Origin: Kudoa neothunni | Lineage: Eukaryota > Cnidaria | DNA length: 64,000 nucleotides | Reading direction: 5' to 3' | Assembly (NCBI GenBank): GCA_964304625.1 | Contig: OZ199838.1 | Location: 14,570,001-14,634,000, forward strand | Part shown: positions 47,538-58,921 of the stretch, piece after piece | How the letters are laid out: every line of letters begins with the position of its first letter | Position numbering within the stretch: the first letter of the stretch is position 1 | Program-made: the position numbers and the translations under genes | Notes under the pieces: model-generated | Database searches by the model: none | Told to the model about the DNA's origin: nothing | What the model saw: the letters and a program-made list of their open reading frames with translations, nothing else

Positions 47538-48057
47538 ATGATTGTCAAGAATCTTAGGCGTAATCTCATATTCAAAACACGCCAGCTTTCATATAAATCA
47601 AACTCAAGTTTTGACAATGTGACCGAAGAATTAATAACCCCAACTACTCACTCTAACCGTTTATTCAATCCTAACGTATTCAAATATCAAACCACTCCCG
47701 CGTGGTATCCAACGGTGTACAATAAAAATGCTACCACGTCAGATGATACCAATCAATTGTATAATACTCAATATTCAAAGTTATGGAACCTTCCTGTTGA
47801 CAATGAGGAAGGTAAAGACAAGGAAGTATATTGATAGCGGTCTGGTTGTTATTTGAATAATTATAGTTTAGTGAAACGTTTGATGAACATGTATTTTTAA
47901 GTTTGACCCAACTGGATTGCCTGAGGATAGTTCGTTCGAAACATTTCTATCTACTGTTGTTGTTGGTCTCCAACGCAACCCACATATGACTTTAAAAGAG
48001 AAAGAGAAACAAATTCAATTTTTCAAAAATTATTTTAGCAAATTTAAAAATCTTTAA
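47538..48057 (+). CDS. MRPS31: Mitochondrial ribosomal protein mS31
   Basis: Two exons (47538-47825, 47902-48057; intron 76 nt, phase 0) give 147 residues. The N-terminus is basic (MIVKNLRRNLIFKTRQLSYK), suiting a mitochondrial presequence. LWNLPVDNEEG resembles the W-x-F-P-I-D-N-E-x-G block of mS31. The C-terminus FETFLSTVVVGLQRNPHMTL then KEKEKQIQFFKNYFSKFK matches the human pattern [34 protein letters not shown]. The protein belongs to the small subunit of the mitoribosome. It is much shorter than human (395), keeping only the conserved C-terminal part, so an upstream exon cannot be excluded; but frataxin starts 92 bp away. Confidence 0.75.
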
Positions 48058-48954
48058 ATAATATATTTGTATCAATTATAGACGTGTTTTTATTTTTATT
48101 GCATTAATTTAACAAAAACGCGATACTTATTAAATTCTAATAAGAAAATGACTATTTGCATGGTAGATAATAAAAATAATAATAATAAAATACCACTAGT
48201 TTATCTACTATATATATATATATATAAGGGAAGTTTCCGTTATTGCGTTTTGTAGCAGCACGCGTGCGAAGAAGAACTTTTTAAAGACAGCTTTTATTGT
48301 GCATTCGATTGGATGAGACAATTAAAAATCGTTAATTCACTTATAAATATTAATATAATCAATTTCGTTATTTGAAATTGATAAATTTCCTGATTGTCTA
48401 CTCAAACCACAGATTAAAAAGTGCCTGTTGAATATCGATGTTTGCTTACTTCAGAGTGATAATCGGTTAAAATGAATTTTTACTCACTATGTACAAAGAG
48501 AATCTGTTAGTTAAGATACAAAACGTTGTTAAAACGTTATTAATGCCGGTTGGAGTAATTTTGAGTCCAGTAAAAATACTAACGCCATATTTACAAGAGT
48601 TGTCACATTTACATTAAAATTCAAAGCATATAACATTTTTTTTAAAATATACAAAAACACTGAATATGTATTTCAAGAGAAAAGATTATGATCATTAAAA
48701 AAACATAATTTATGATTATAAATTGTTGCCGCCAAGAAGTAATTTGATAGCTCTATGCGCATTCTAAGTACAATGTAAGATGTGTTTAGAGATATCAAAT
48801 TGTTAAATTTTTGTTTCAACTCCTTAAATCAAAATTATAATTGGCTTAACTTTGATATAAGCAACACCCTAACCCGAATTAACAAAGCATTATTACAGCA
48901 GCATATAAAAATTTTATCAAAAACAATAAAAACACTTATCTAAGTAATTGGAAA
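48058..48954. other. Intergenic
   Basis: AT-rich with a TA microsatellite at 48208-48226. No gene seen. Confidence 0.4.
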
Positions 48955-49830
48955 CTAAATTTTTTTAATAATGATATAAAACCACCCCATAAATTCGATT
49001 TGTTTTTTTTTGCTCCATCGAAATTCGCCGAGGAATTCATTGATGCCATCCATGCTGATAGAACCATCTTCATTAACTGAAAGGGTTATGTTTCTTGGTG
49101 ATATTTTGTATTTGATGACTCCGCAAGTATATTCTATGATATTTTTATGTGCTCCCGTGATGCTATCCACATATTCCATACTGTGATTTACGGTGAGGTG
49201 AGTATAGCAATTGTGGAGTGTTCCATAACTTTTGAAACAATCAATTATTATGACAGATCCAGATTTAACAGAAGTTTTAATTTTTTGGATTAAAGTCTCA
49301 GCTGACATATCTGGAACTTCTACTAAAAACATTTTTCCTTCAGGAGTTTTTCCACGCCACCCAGAACCCATACTCCGTTAACACCATGATCTCGGTTATA
49401 TGTTTGACCTTGCCAGACTTGGACTCGTCAATCTCAACTATTATATTTTCTCCAACAATAATATCCTCAAATTCCAAACTATCAGACACCTTTTTCCGAA
49501 GATAGTGAGAATAATTACTGATAGCTTGGGAAGAATGGTCGGTGATTGTTGTCAGGTGGACGTTTGTTACTCCTATCAACCAATAATAAGCCATGTCCAA
49601 GAAATCGTAGACTTTAATTTTCATGTTTTCGAAAAAAGTGGATTCAAAAATAGAAATTTCTCTTCTGTAAGCCTTTTAGGAATATTGCCAATTTTTTCAA
49701 TGGATCAAAAATCGTGGTCCTTCACACTTTATACAGTTAGAAGGTGCATTGAAGACACCATTCTCGATAAGATAAATGATAGAGCTGCATTCGCTGCAAA
49801 ATATGTGACCAAATGACTTCCTCGGTACGA
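48955..49830 (-). mobile_element. Merlin-type (IS1595/ISXO2-like) transposase
   Basis: Minus-strand frames give most of a Merlin transposase. A zinc-ribbon-like start (CSECSSIIYLI...NCIKCEGP) at about 49800-49700 is followed by the FFENMKIKVYDFLDMAYYW block and VEIDESKSGKVKH (first Asp). Then come KMFLVEVPDMSAETLI, VIIIDCFKSYGTLHNCYTHL (second Asp) and NHSMEYVD-TGAHKNIIE (Glu), ending in FLGEFRWSK. At least one frame change lies near 49350-49400 and stops interrupt the N-terminal part, so this copy is probably inactive. Merlin is rare compared with other DNA transposons. Terminal repeats were not found by eye. Confidence 0.85.
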
Positions 49831-52308
49831 TCATTTAGATAAACAAAGTTAACAATTAACATTCAGCAAATCATTAAATACTGAGTTTTGTCATGTTTAT
49901 CCCTACAATACGGTAATATTATAGAAGGCAGCATGTCTTAAGTCGACTTTTTCTTACTTCCCAAAAAGCCGAAAGATTAGCGGGGGTCTAAATCAAGTGT
50001 GACCCTCATAATTTATTAGAATATCTGAATGTGAAAATTCCTTTTTTGTCAAATCTATCGATAAAGATTGAAACTATATTCATCTTTTCAATAAGTTTTT
50101 AATCATTTGTTGGTTTTCCTATACTTTTTTGCAAAACAAATGGCATAACTCATTCAAAAAGTTTCTATTTCTGATGAAATAATTTTCTAAATAATATTTA
50201 AGCTAATATAAACCTGATTATTTTCCATCTTCAGACTTTACGTCAACATTCAAATAAATGTTGAGTTTCCTTTAGGCTAAAAATAATTTTGTATGATACA
50301 CAAAATGGATGAAAATATGTCATGCCCCGTGCCATAGGTAGTTTAAGAATTGATATTTACGATTTGTTTTTCAAAAATACAAACCACTCTCATTACGTGT
50401 TATGTTAGTTAATAATAAGTTATTGGTTTATTCAATCTAACCGATATTTTTTTAAGTTTCGTTTATCTGAGAAAAGTTAAATAAGAAGAAATTTTTTTGA
50501 GACGATCAAATAGTATATTAATTTTTAAAAAGGAGCACTCATTTGATAAAACCATTTAAGATTTAATCATGACCATGATTTTACAAACCAAAACACCTCT
50601 ACATTTTAGATTTAATCACATTTTATCCATTTAATTTGTATTTTTTGAACCAATGACTATTTTGTTGTTAAACCGAGAGCTTACACTTATATATAACTCG
50701 GAAAATTGTGTTAAAGTGGAGTGTGTATAATTTATCTCTCGCAGATTTTTATAACCCGATTAACATCCTTCGCAAAATTATGCGATGTTAGTGACACTAA
50801 ATATTTGTATTTTTGAAATATCTTATTTTTTATTTTTTTCTTATCATTTGTAGACTTGTAATAAATTTTATAACTAGGGTTAATTTTTATCGTACAATTT
50901 TGAAAAGAATATATGATGCTAATTTTATTAGATTGCTCATAAAATTAAAATCATTGAATTTATGATCAACAATTTGATTAACACATTAAAAAATACCCAT
51001 TTTGTCTCAATATCTCTATTTGTATTTTAGTGTAAAATACATGCATATGTTGATTTATCTAAATTACTACTGCAAAAAAATAATAACAAACTTTATAATG
51101 CATACGTGAAAATAGAGGAATAAAATTTAGAGTGTTTAACGTAATAATTAAATTAACCTGACTCAAAATATTTCTATTTATAAAGAAAATTAAACGTTAA
51201 AAATTCTCATCACAAACTACTAGACAAACAGGATATTCGCGAAGGAATAAACTAAACCACAAATGTCATAATGTTTAAATTAAAGTTTGTTTTGGGGGTT
51301 GAATTCGGCCTAACTAATGCATTGTTGTTATATCAACGCAATTTTCAAATTAAAAAAGTTTCGAATGAAGATTAATGAGCCTGTTGTCTTTCACACAGGC
51401 TATCAATGAAAATTCAATTCATTACAAAAGACCAGCTCTAACAACAAAGTGTCTGCGTCCTTCCTATGATACATAAATGAACACAAAGTCTGTTAGTTAC
51501 TCCAATCAGAATAGAACTAATAACTCGTCTTAGTCAATTATAATTGACAATGTTGGTCATTTCTCCGAAATGATGAATACAAGAGATAAATGCCTATTAC
51601 GTAAAAGAAAGACACAATTCGTTTGTTCAAAGTACAAAGTCTCGTATCTCATAGAAAAAGAGAGGAATTTTCACTACCCTTTTTAGAATAAATAAAATTA
51701 TGTAACCGTATAGGAATGTACTTGAAGTAATGAAAATTGTTGAAGTTACTTTTTCTGCGCATTTGCTCAAGATGAACAATGTTAGAAAGTTTCATGTCAA
51801 CATTTTAGTTAAAATTTAAATTTTTGCAGATGAAATAAAAAACAAAATTTTATAAAATATAATTTTTTAAGATAGAAATTAAAATTTTGGTATAAAGGGA
51901 TTAAATTAATCAACAATTTTTTATTGAAATATTCGAAATATTTTCCAACTCGCAAGTTTATGCAGCATTTTATTATTGTAAATTATCTCGCGCTATAGGT
52001 TTTAATAAATTTTGGAAGAATCGTTTTTAATTTATTGTTAGATTATAAATATGTAGAAAATATATTTCAATATTTTAAAGTTGTATAAAAATTATTCACA
52101 AATTTTTCAACATTATTAAATAAATGTCAATTATTAAATTCGTTATTTATATTATTATTAGGTTGTTTTTCATAATTCAATAAATGTTTACACTGAATTC
52201 ATCAATAATATGAATGCATTCATGACTAACGTCTTCAATAATCCTTCTATACAGTATTTAATATATACGTCGATAGTTTTGTTTGTAATCAGTTCAATAT
52301 TATATATA
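49831..52308. other. Intergenic, about 2.5 kb
   Basis: AT-rich with scattered short GC patches. No exon-like block or classified repeat recognised. Confidence 0.4.
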
Positions 52309-55300
52309 ATGATATTGGTATCTAAAATTTTTTTCATATCAGGTAATAATAAAACTCTGGGACATTTTTTATTCATAATTTGTAGTACTTATTAACCAAG
52401 CATTGTTCGATGAAACATCTGGGCAATCCTCTTCTACATCAGACTCTACTGCATCAAACCTAATTCAACCAGAATCTTCTTCATCGGACTCTTCGTCGAC
52501 AGCCTCTTCTATGTCAACCTCAACTGAACCTATTGAAAGAATCACCTACCAAATAGTTAAAGAAACTGGCACAAATCAATTCAAAATTCAGCTTATTCTA
52601 GGAGGGAATAATTACACACCTGCAAAATCTTGCCTCATTAGAAAATCAAGTAAAGTTGGCACTAACCTTAAATTTGCTGAGGTCGGTGTTTGTTCTAGTA
52701 ATGGTAATGATGAGTATAGTGGTAAATGTATCCGAAAATGTTCTGGCGAAGATATAAAATTAGAATATAATAAACTCTCCCCAAGAACTGGTTATGTTTA
52801 CGTAATTGCAAGAGACAGTGCATCTGCATTCAGTACCGAGGATCAAATTAAAGATGGGAATGTGTTTGGGTTCGCCACACGTAATCTTGATATACAAACA
52901 ACAATTTGTTTGAATTAATTTTTAGCATTGCTAGTAAACCCTCAATTCTCCGTATCAACGGACAGTGCTACGAGTCAATTAAAGCTAGCTACGAAAACAT
53001 GCCCTGCTGTATCCTGCCCAATTTATTACAAGGATAAGAAATATGTAGACGGCACAAAAGCGTCTGATTGCGACACAGAAACTAGTACCGCAATTTCTGT
53101 CGAGTTTGACCTTCTAATCCCTCATTATGAGGTTAGATGCACTCATAATCCAAGCTTTTTTTATAACATGCCTAACGAATATATGAAAAAAACCATCGAT
53201 ATTTATAAACCACAATTTTATTTGGCAAAAAAGTCAAACGAAGAAAAACATATTACTATTAAGTTCACTAATGCACCCTCTCACGAAATATGCATCTTCC
53301 GAGTTAAAGATGCAGCCGCGTATGAATCAAATTGTGGAAACAACGATGGTGAATGTTATGCTCCCTGTAAAAATGTCAGTTTAATCGTTTCATCAGCCAA
53401 ATCGGTTTACACTATTTTGATACAAACAAGACATCATGATTTAGCAAAAAAAAGTGACGACACTTATGATGGATTTAGTCAGGATAAATACGGTATTAAT
53501 AAATAAATTAATTAATGATAAGTATTTTTCTCTAATTTAAATATCATTAGCTATAACCGAGACAGATACTGGACTATTATCATCTTTTACAAATACTGGA
53601 GTCACGTTTGATTCATTACTTTTTAAGGTTGGATCGGATGGAACTCCTACTCTTGCTCATTATGCCGCCGATAAACCTAGACCTACCAGTGCAACTACCA
53701 CTACTACAACCTGCGCTGAAGGTAGTAGTATAAATAGTGGCGGAGGAAATTGTAAAATAGAGGGAGCTAAATTGGTTGTTAATGGTCTTAAACCAGGAAA
53801 ACCTTACATTATTGAAATTTCTTCTCTGGGAATAAGTAATCCAACAGACTTCAGAGAGAAAATCTTTATTCGAACAAGTAAACATATTTACACCAAAATA
53901 AAAATTGAACGCCTTTTAAGCTAAAGGAGACAGTAAAAGTTATGTTTCTACCGTTCCAAAAACAACGACATCAGATATATCGTTGAAAGCTATAGCAGGT
54001 GAGATAGTATCTACTGAAACGACAGGACCAACATGTGAATATTACATCAGCTTGGCTGGGAAGGATTATTTTTATCCCGCCGAATGTAAAGATACTAATC
54101 CATGCAGAGGATGGTGTAAGGATACCAAAAAAATAGTTGATTTGGAGCCTGGAGTACAATACGATATTAAGGTAGTTGCCCACGAAGAATACGCAGAACA
54201 TATATACAGATCAGTACAAATGGGTATATTTTTAAAATAACAATTTTATATATATATAATTTTCTTAGAATTGGCAACGTTAAATGCTACTTATAAATTT
54301 AATTTGGAAGGATTCGAAGTAAATGCAGAGTTGTCAACAAACACTCCTGCAATATGCCAATATGACATTCAAATTAAAATGAAAGATAAATTTGAGAGCG
54401 TTTTTCTGTGTCCTACTCCTTCAACACCACCAACGTCAGATCCTCTATCTACATCAGCACCTGCGCCATCTGAAGAAACATCTTCGCCAAAACTTCCTGA
54501 AGCTTCTTCAGTACCCGATACAACTAACAGTGTTGCAAAACCAAATCCACAACCCGCCCAAAGCAAAACAGATGAAGCAAAACTGAGGGCACCAAAAGTA
54601 GCCAGAACAGGTGGAATAACTAACGATGCACCAATCAATGCCTTAGACACAACCTCCACTGCTAATAGATGTTTGGAAATGTCTTTGTGCAGTTCTATAA
54701 TGTTCACCACTGGTTATCGTTCAAGATATCCATACAGAGTTATAATAACCGCGCCGGGAAAATCATCCGAAGTCACTATTGAAATACCTTCAAGTAAGAG
54801 CAATTTAACTTTTATTATGAGCGTATTAATATGAATGAATAACATGTATTATTAGATAGGATAAAAAGCAACCCTTCAGATGTTCAAAAAGTTTTGGATG
54901 TTTCTATAACACGAGACGGAACTACCTTGACTATAGAGACTGCACATTCTACCAAAATAACTGGTGACTCCAAATGTAAATGGGAATTACGTAATTCTAG
55001 TGCAAAATCAAATTTGTTGGAAAAATCATGCATAAGCACAACTCCAGAGTGCGAAACATTTCCAAGTTGTAAAATGTTCGACATTACAGGCGTGCCTGAA
55101 AATAATAACTATCATTTGATTGTTTATCTTGAGGAGGATGAAGATTATTTCGGAGTGGCCGAAATTAATCAAGGTAATAATAAAAATATTGAATTATATA
55201 AATTTAATGATTTTTTCCTTAGGCGAAAAGAACAGTGCAAAGTACTACATAAAAGTCACCATTTCATTCATTTATTAACTATCATTTAGGTACAGTAATC

Positions 55301-55420
55301 AGATGATGTATTGTTTTTCATTGTTACGTTGTTTAATGGTTGTTTAGAATCATTGTAGCAGCAGTTGTGGGAGCAGTTGTTCTCATAGTAATTGTTGGGT
55401 CCGTTGTGATAAAAAAGTAA
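52309..55420 (+). CDS. Type I membrane protein B, phase-1 Cys-rich modules
   Basis: Nine exons: 52309-52342, 52386-52880, 52926-53492, 53551-53877, 53927-54223, 54269-54793, 54856-55173, 55224-55242 and 55348-55420. They join to 2655 nt, 884 residues, with no break. Introns are 43-62 nt except the last (105). A signal peptide (MILVSKIFFISVLINQ) is followed by a Ser/Thr-rich stretch, then six or seven beta-rich modules with 4-6 Cys each, such as CEYYISL...CRGWCKD...YDIKVV and CKWELR...CKMFDI...YHLIVY. Exon 6 holds a Pro/Ser/Thr-rich insert. The last exon is a membrane helix (IIVAAVVGAVVLIVIVGSVV) with a two-Lys tail. Introns 1-7 are phase 1, so modules are symmetrical exons. The modules look FN3- or Ig-like in size, but I do not recognise the family. 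Gene A is its paralog. Probably a cell-surface or ER/secretory protein. Confidence 0.75.
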
Positions 55421-56982
55421 GTCGACTAGACTTGATCTCATTACGAAGAATCACAAGATTTTATAAATTTTTTAGTTTATTTTTTATAATAAAGTTTTAT
55501 TATTTTTATACTGTTACCCAATTGTATAATTTTTCTTGAATTAAAAATATTCTTAACCTATTAAGTCGTCAAAAAACATTCTAGCACGTAGTCAAGACCT
55601 TGGGGCATATTGATACCATGAGTTACCGCTAATTTGTAACATTTTTATTTATTATATATTTTAAAACAAAATCATCATATAATACATAATATATCTTGAT
55701 AATATATATTATTTTTTTTAAATTTTAAGTCTTTGTAGTGTTTAATTCATGCGTTTACTCCTAATTCGTACAAAACCGGCCGATATCTTGAGAAAATTGA
55801 CCTTTAATTCGTAATTTTTGATTATACCTTAAAATAAATGACATAATTGGAAAACAATGATGAAAATGAACAAAATAATAGAATTTTAAGGGATTTTTCA
55901 TCATAAAAAAGATAAAATTATTACGAAAAAAATAGTTTGGTTTCGAAAACATTGTCTTAAATGGAATTCTGAATAAACGTCACAAATCATGGAAGTTTAG
56001 AAAAAAATACTATGTTCCCTACGCGAATAAAGTCAAAAAAACGGGAATGATGACAAGATGCTGATCGATGTGTTCATTAATGGTTTTGTTAGGTTCGTGT
56101 CAAAAATGTAAAAAATCGGCTCTCGACATCATTAAAAAATTTGATAATTTGGGAATAAATAATGCTAAAACGTGATGCATGATTGATTAATAAGATTTAA
56201 ACAATATTTTATTTAAAACGCGTGTTTTCATGGAAAGACTACTGTATCTACAAATATATTAAAAGTTGGAATTGAAAGCTTTCGTAAATAATAAAGACCT
56301 AACCTGCAGATAAAATTATTAATGATTCAAAATGATATTCTACGGAAGACAATTACAATGAAGATGAGTATCTCATACCTGTTAATGAGAATGGCGAAAC
56401 TTCCACACTTAAACGATTCAAAATGAAACTACTGCAGAGGTAAAAGGACAAGAGAAAAGTGAACAAGACGTCACAACATCCAATATAATAAGGAAGTGTT
56501 TCTTAATCTATCATTCTTACGGATCCCTAATGTTATCAATCGACCCATCACGGTCCCATCTTGTTTTAATGCGTAACGCAAACATACATCTAAATTTTTT
56601 AACCCTTTCGTTCCCAATGTTCAACTTAATGGACAGATTAAAAAATATTTTAAATTATTTATTAAAAAAAAATGATAAAATTAAAGTTTTGTATAATTTT
56701 ACTATTAGCTAAACAAAAAAAATTCTCGACGCGAAAGAAAAATTTGGAAACGAAAGTGGTAACCTAAATTATTTATTACGTAAATTAATTATGTAGTGGC
56801 TTTATTTTAATATAGGTAATAATATTTTTTAACCACTAAGAAATTAATTATTTGTGATAATAAAACAATAAAGTAATAACTATAAATTCCTCTCCAGTTT
56901 TTTTGGAAATCATTAGAACTCTAAAAAAGTGTAGACAATGACGAAAAAATGTTCTTATAATAATCGAAATATTTATGCTATG
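55421..56982. other. Intergenic
   Basis: AT-rich; short open frames only. No gene recognised. Confidence 0.4.
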
Positions 56983-57999
56983 CAGTGAGGAACCAATTTC
57001 ACGTAATCCCTTCGGGACCAAGGAAAAAGTGCGTCAAATTGGTCACGTCCGATTTCACTTTTCGGGACGTGCAAGTATTACAGAAAAAATTGATCTTTAA
57101 TAAAGATTAAGTTATTCTTACAAAGGCCAGCTAGTTATATGTTAATTTTTAAAAGATAATTAAAACTCTAGAAACGCATTAACAACAAAAAAACTTGTTT
57201 TCAAAAAACTATGTAATACTTCCCTTGTTTCTATAGGTATAATAAGGCAGTTTCGTCTACATTGTAAATAAAATTTTCAGAGTATCTTTAAAAAAAATGT
57301 TCTGATTTGATTGATCTACTCTGAAGTAGTTTCAGTTGTAGCATCATCAGATTAGCTAATAAAATTTGATTTTTAAATGTTGGACCTTTTTTAAAACAAC
57401 GAAACCCCCCCCCCCCCCCACGAATTGCACATGAGGGTAAACCTTTATCTCGGCTAATTGATTTCTCTTTATGATTATCGTGACGACGCTCACTACAATC
57501 TTTTTGCTTTGTGCCCACTCAATCCACTCATATACATCTTCATCAATAGAATTAAATTGTTCTGCATGCAAATAATTTCTATTCTTAGATTCTAAAAACA
57601 TTTATAGGTTTTGATTATTTTATTTTTCATCATTAGGATATCATTAAAAGTCGAGATAATAGATATTTTAAAATGTGATATATTGATAGTTTTTGGGATC
57701 ATTTGATTTGAGAATGCCACAATAACAAGTAATACCGTATTTTTCGGCAATAAGTATAGTTATAGGAGTTTCTCGGCATTAAATATTGACCTAACTAAAT
57801 AATAAACAAGAAGTAGCCGAAAAAGTGCGTGGATTAACAAATCACGTGACTTTAAATTACATTATTCCGCTACTTTTTAAAATAATTTTTATAAAAATTT
57901 AGATTGAAATATTATAAGAAATATATTGTATAAATAAAGGCAGATCAACATTCCAACTAAATAGGTTTTTAAAAAGTGCGTGGGATTGGTTACTTACGG
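56983..57999 (-). mobile_element. Tigger/pogo-like element with CENP-B HTH remnant
   Basis: The ends form an imperfect inverted repeat: CAGTGAGGAACCAATTTCACG on the left against CCGTAAGTAACCAATCCCACG (reverse complement of the right), with TA at the right flank (58000-58001). On the minus strand at 57601-57290, DEDVYEWIEWAQSKKIVV followed by RNQLAE and, past a G/C run, GGF...LKK recalls the CENP-B-type helix-turn-helix domain of Tigger transposases. No DDE domain is seen. A run of 15 C (57405-57419) lies inside the coding remnant. Confidence 0.55.
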
Positions 58000-58001
58000 T
58001 A

Positions 58002-58921
58002 TAAAACCTTTATTTTTGTTAATTATTGTGTATATTAAAATAAAAAGTTACAAAGGAGGAATTATTATATAATAGAATGTGAGAACGACTAATGCAAGAA
58101 ACGTATTTTTTATATAAATAATGGACATTAAAACAATATTTAATAAGATTTTTGTAGTTGCTTTTTATTAACAAATTCACAGAGTTCGGACAAGGTATAT
58201 GAAAGAGCAACGCGCATATAAGCGACTTCTCGAGTTAGTTTTTATGGTGAACAGCATGGAAATCTAGTTTCACAATAATTTTCCTCAATACAAGAAGTAA
58301 TCATTCTAACTGCATAACTTGCAACAATATTAAACAGTTTTTTGAAATTTATATCTTTTCCAAATAAGAAACCAAATACACATTATTTTTATAAGCCTTT
58401 TTACAAAAGGAGTGATAAAAAAGTAAAATTTGTAATATATAGAAATATTTATAAGAAAAAACATGCAAAAGCATATTTGATAATTCAAATATTTACGCTA
58501 ATATTAAAAAACACCCAATTATAATGAATGTATGTTAGTAAAATTGGAATCAAATCTTATTGAAAGTTCTCACGGACTCTCTTGGATTCGACTACGGACT
58601 CCTTGAGGGTTCGTGAGCCTCAGAGTAAGAACTGGTGCCTTAGAGAGTTAATTATATCCTTGCGACTCTGAGAAAATTCACGCAGGCGCGAAAGAAAAAC
58701 TACTAGATTATACTTTTATTACACAGAACAAAATCTTATAAATAGTACAAAATATAAATTCTTAAGATATATTACGTTTATATGGGAAAATAAGAAACTT
58801 GGATCTACACATTAAAAGGTTGAAAAATTTAATCGAAAAACATTTTATGAACAGATGGATTATGTGAATGTTCAATATGAAAGTTTTAATAATTATATAA
58901 ATAAATCGGCATATAATAACA
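58002..58921. other. 3' flank of eIF2B-epsilon, AT-rich
   Basis: No coding block. A GC-richer patch at 58560-58690 contains a CTCACGGACTCTCTTGG-like imperfect repeat, unassigned. Confidence 0.4.
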
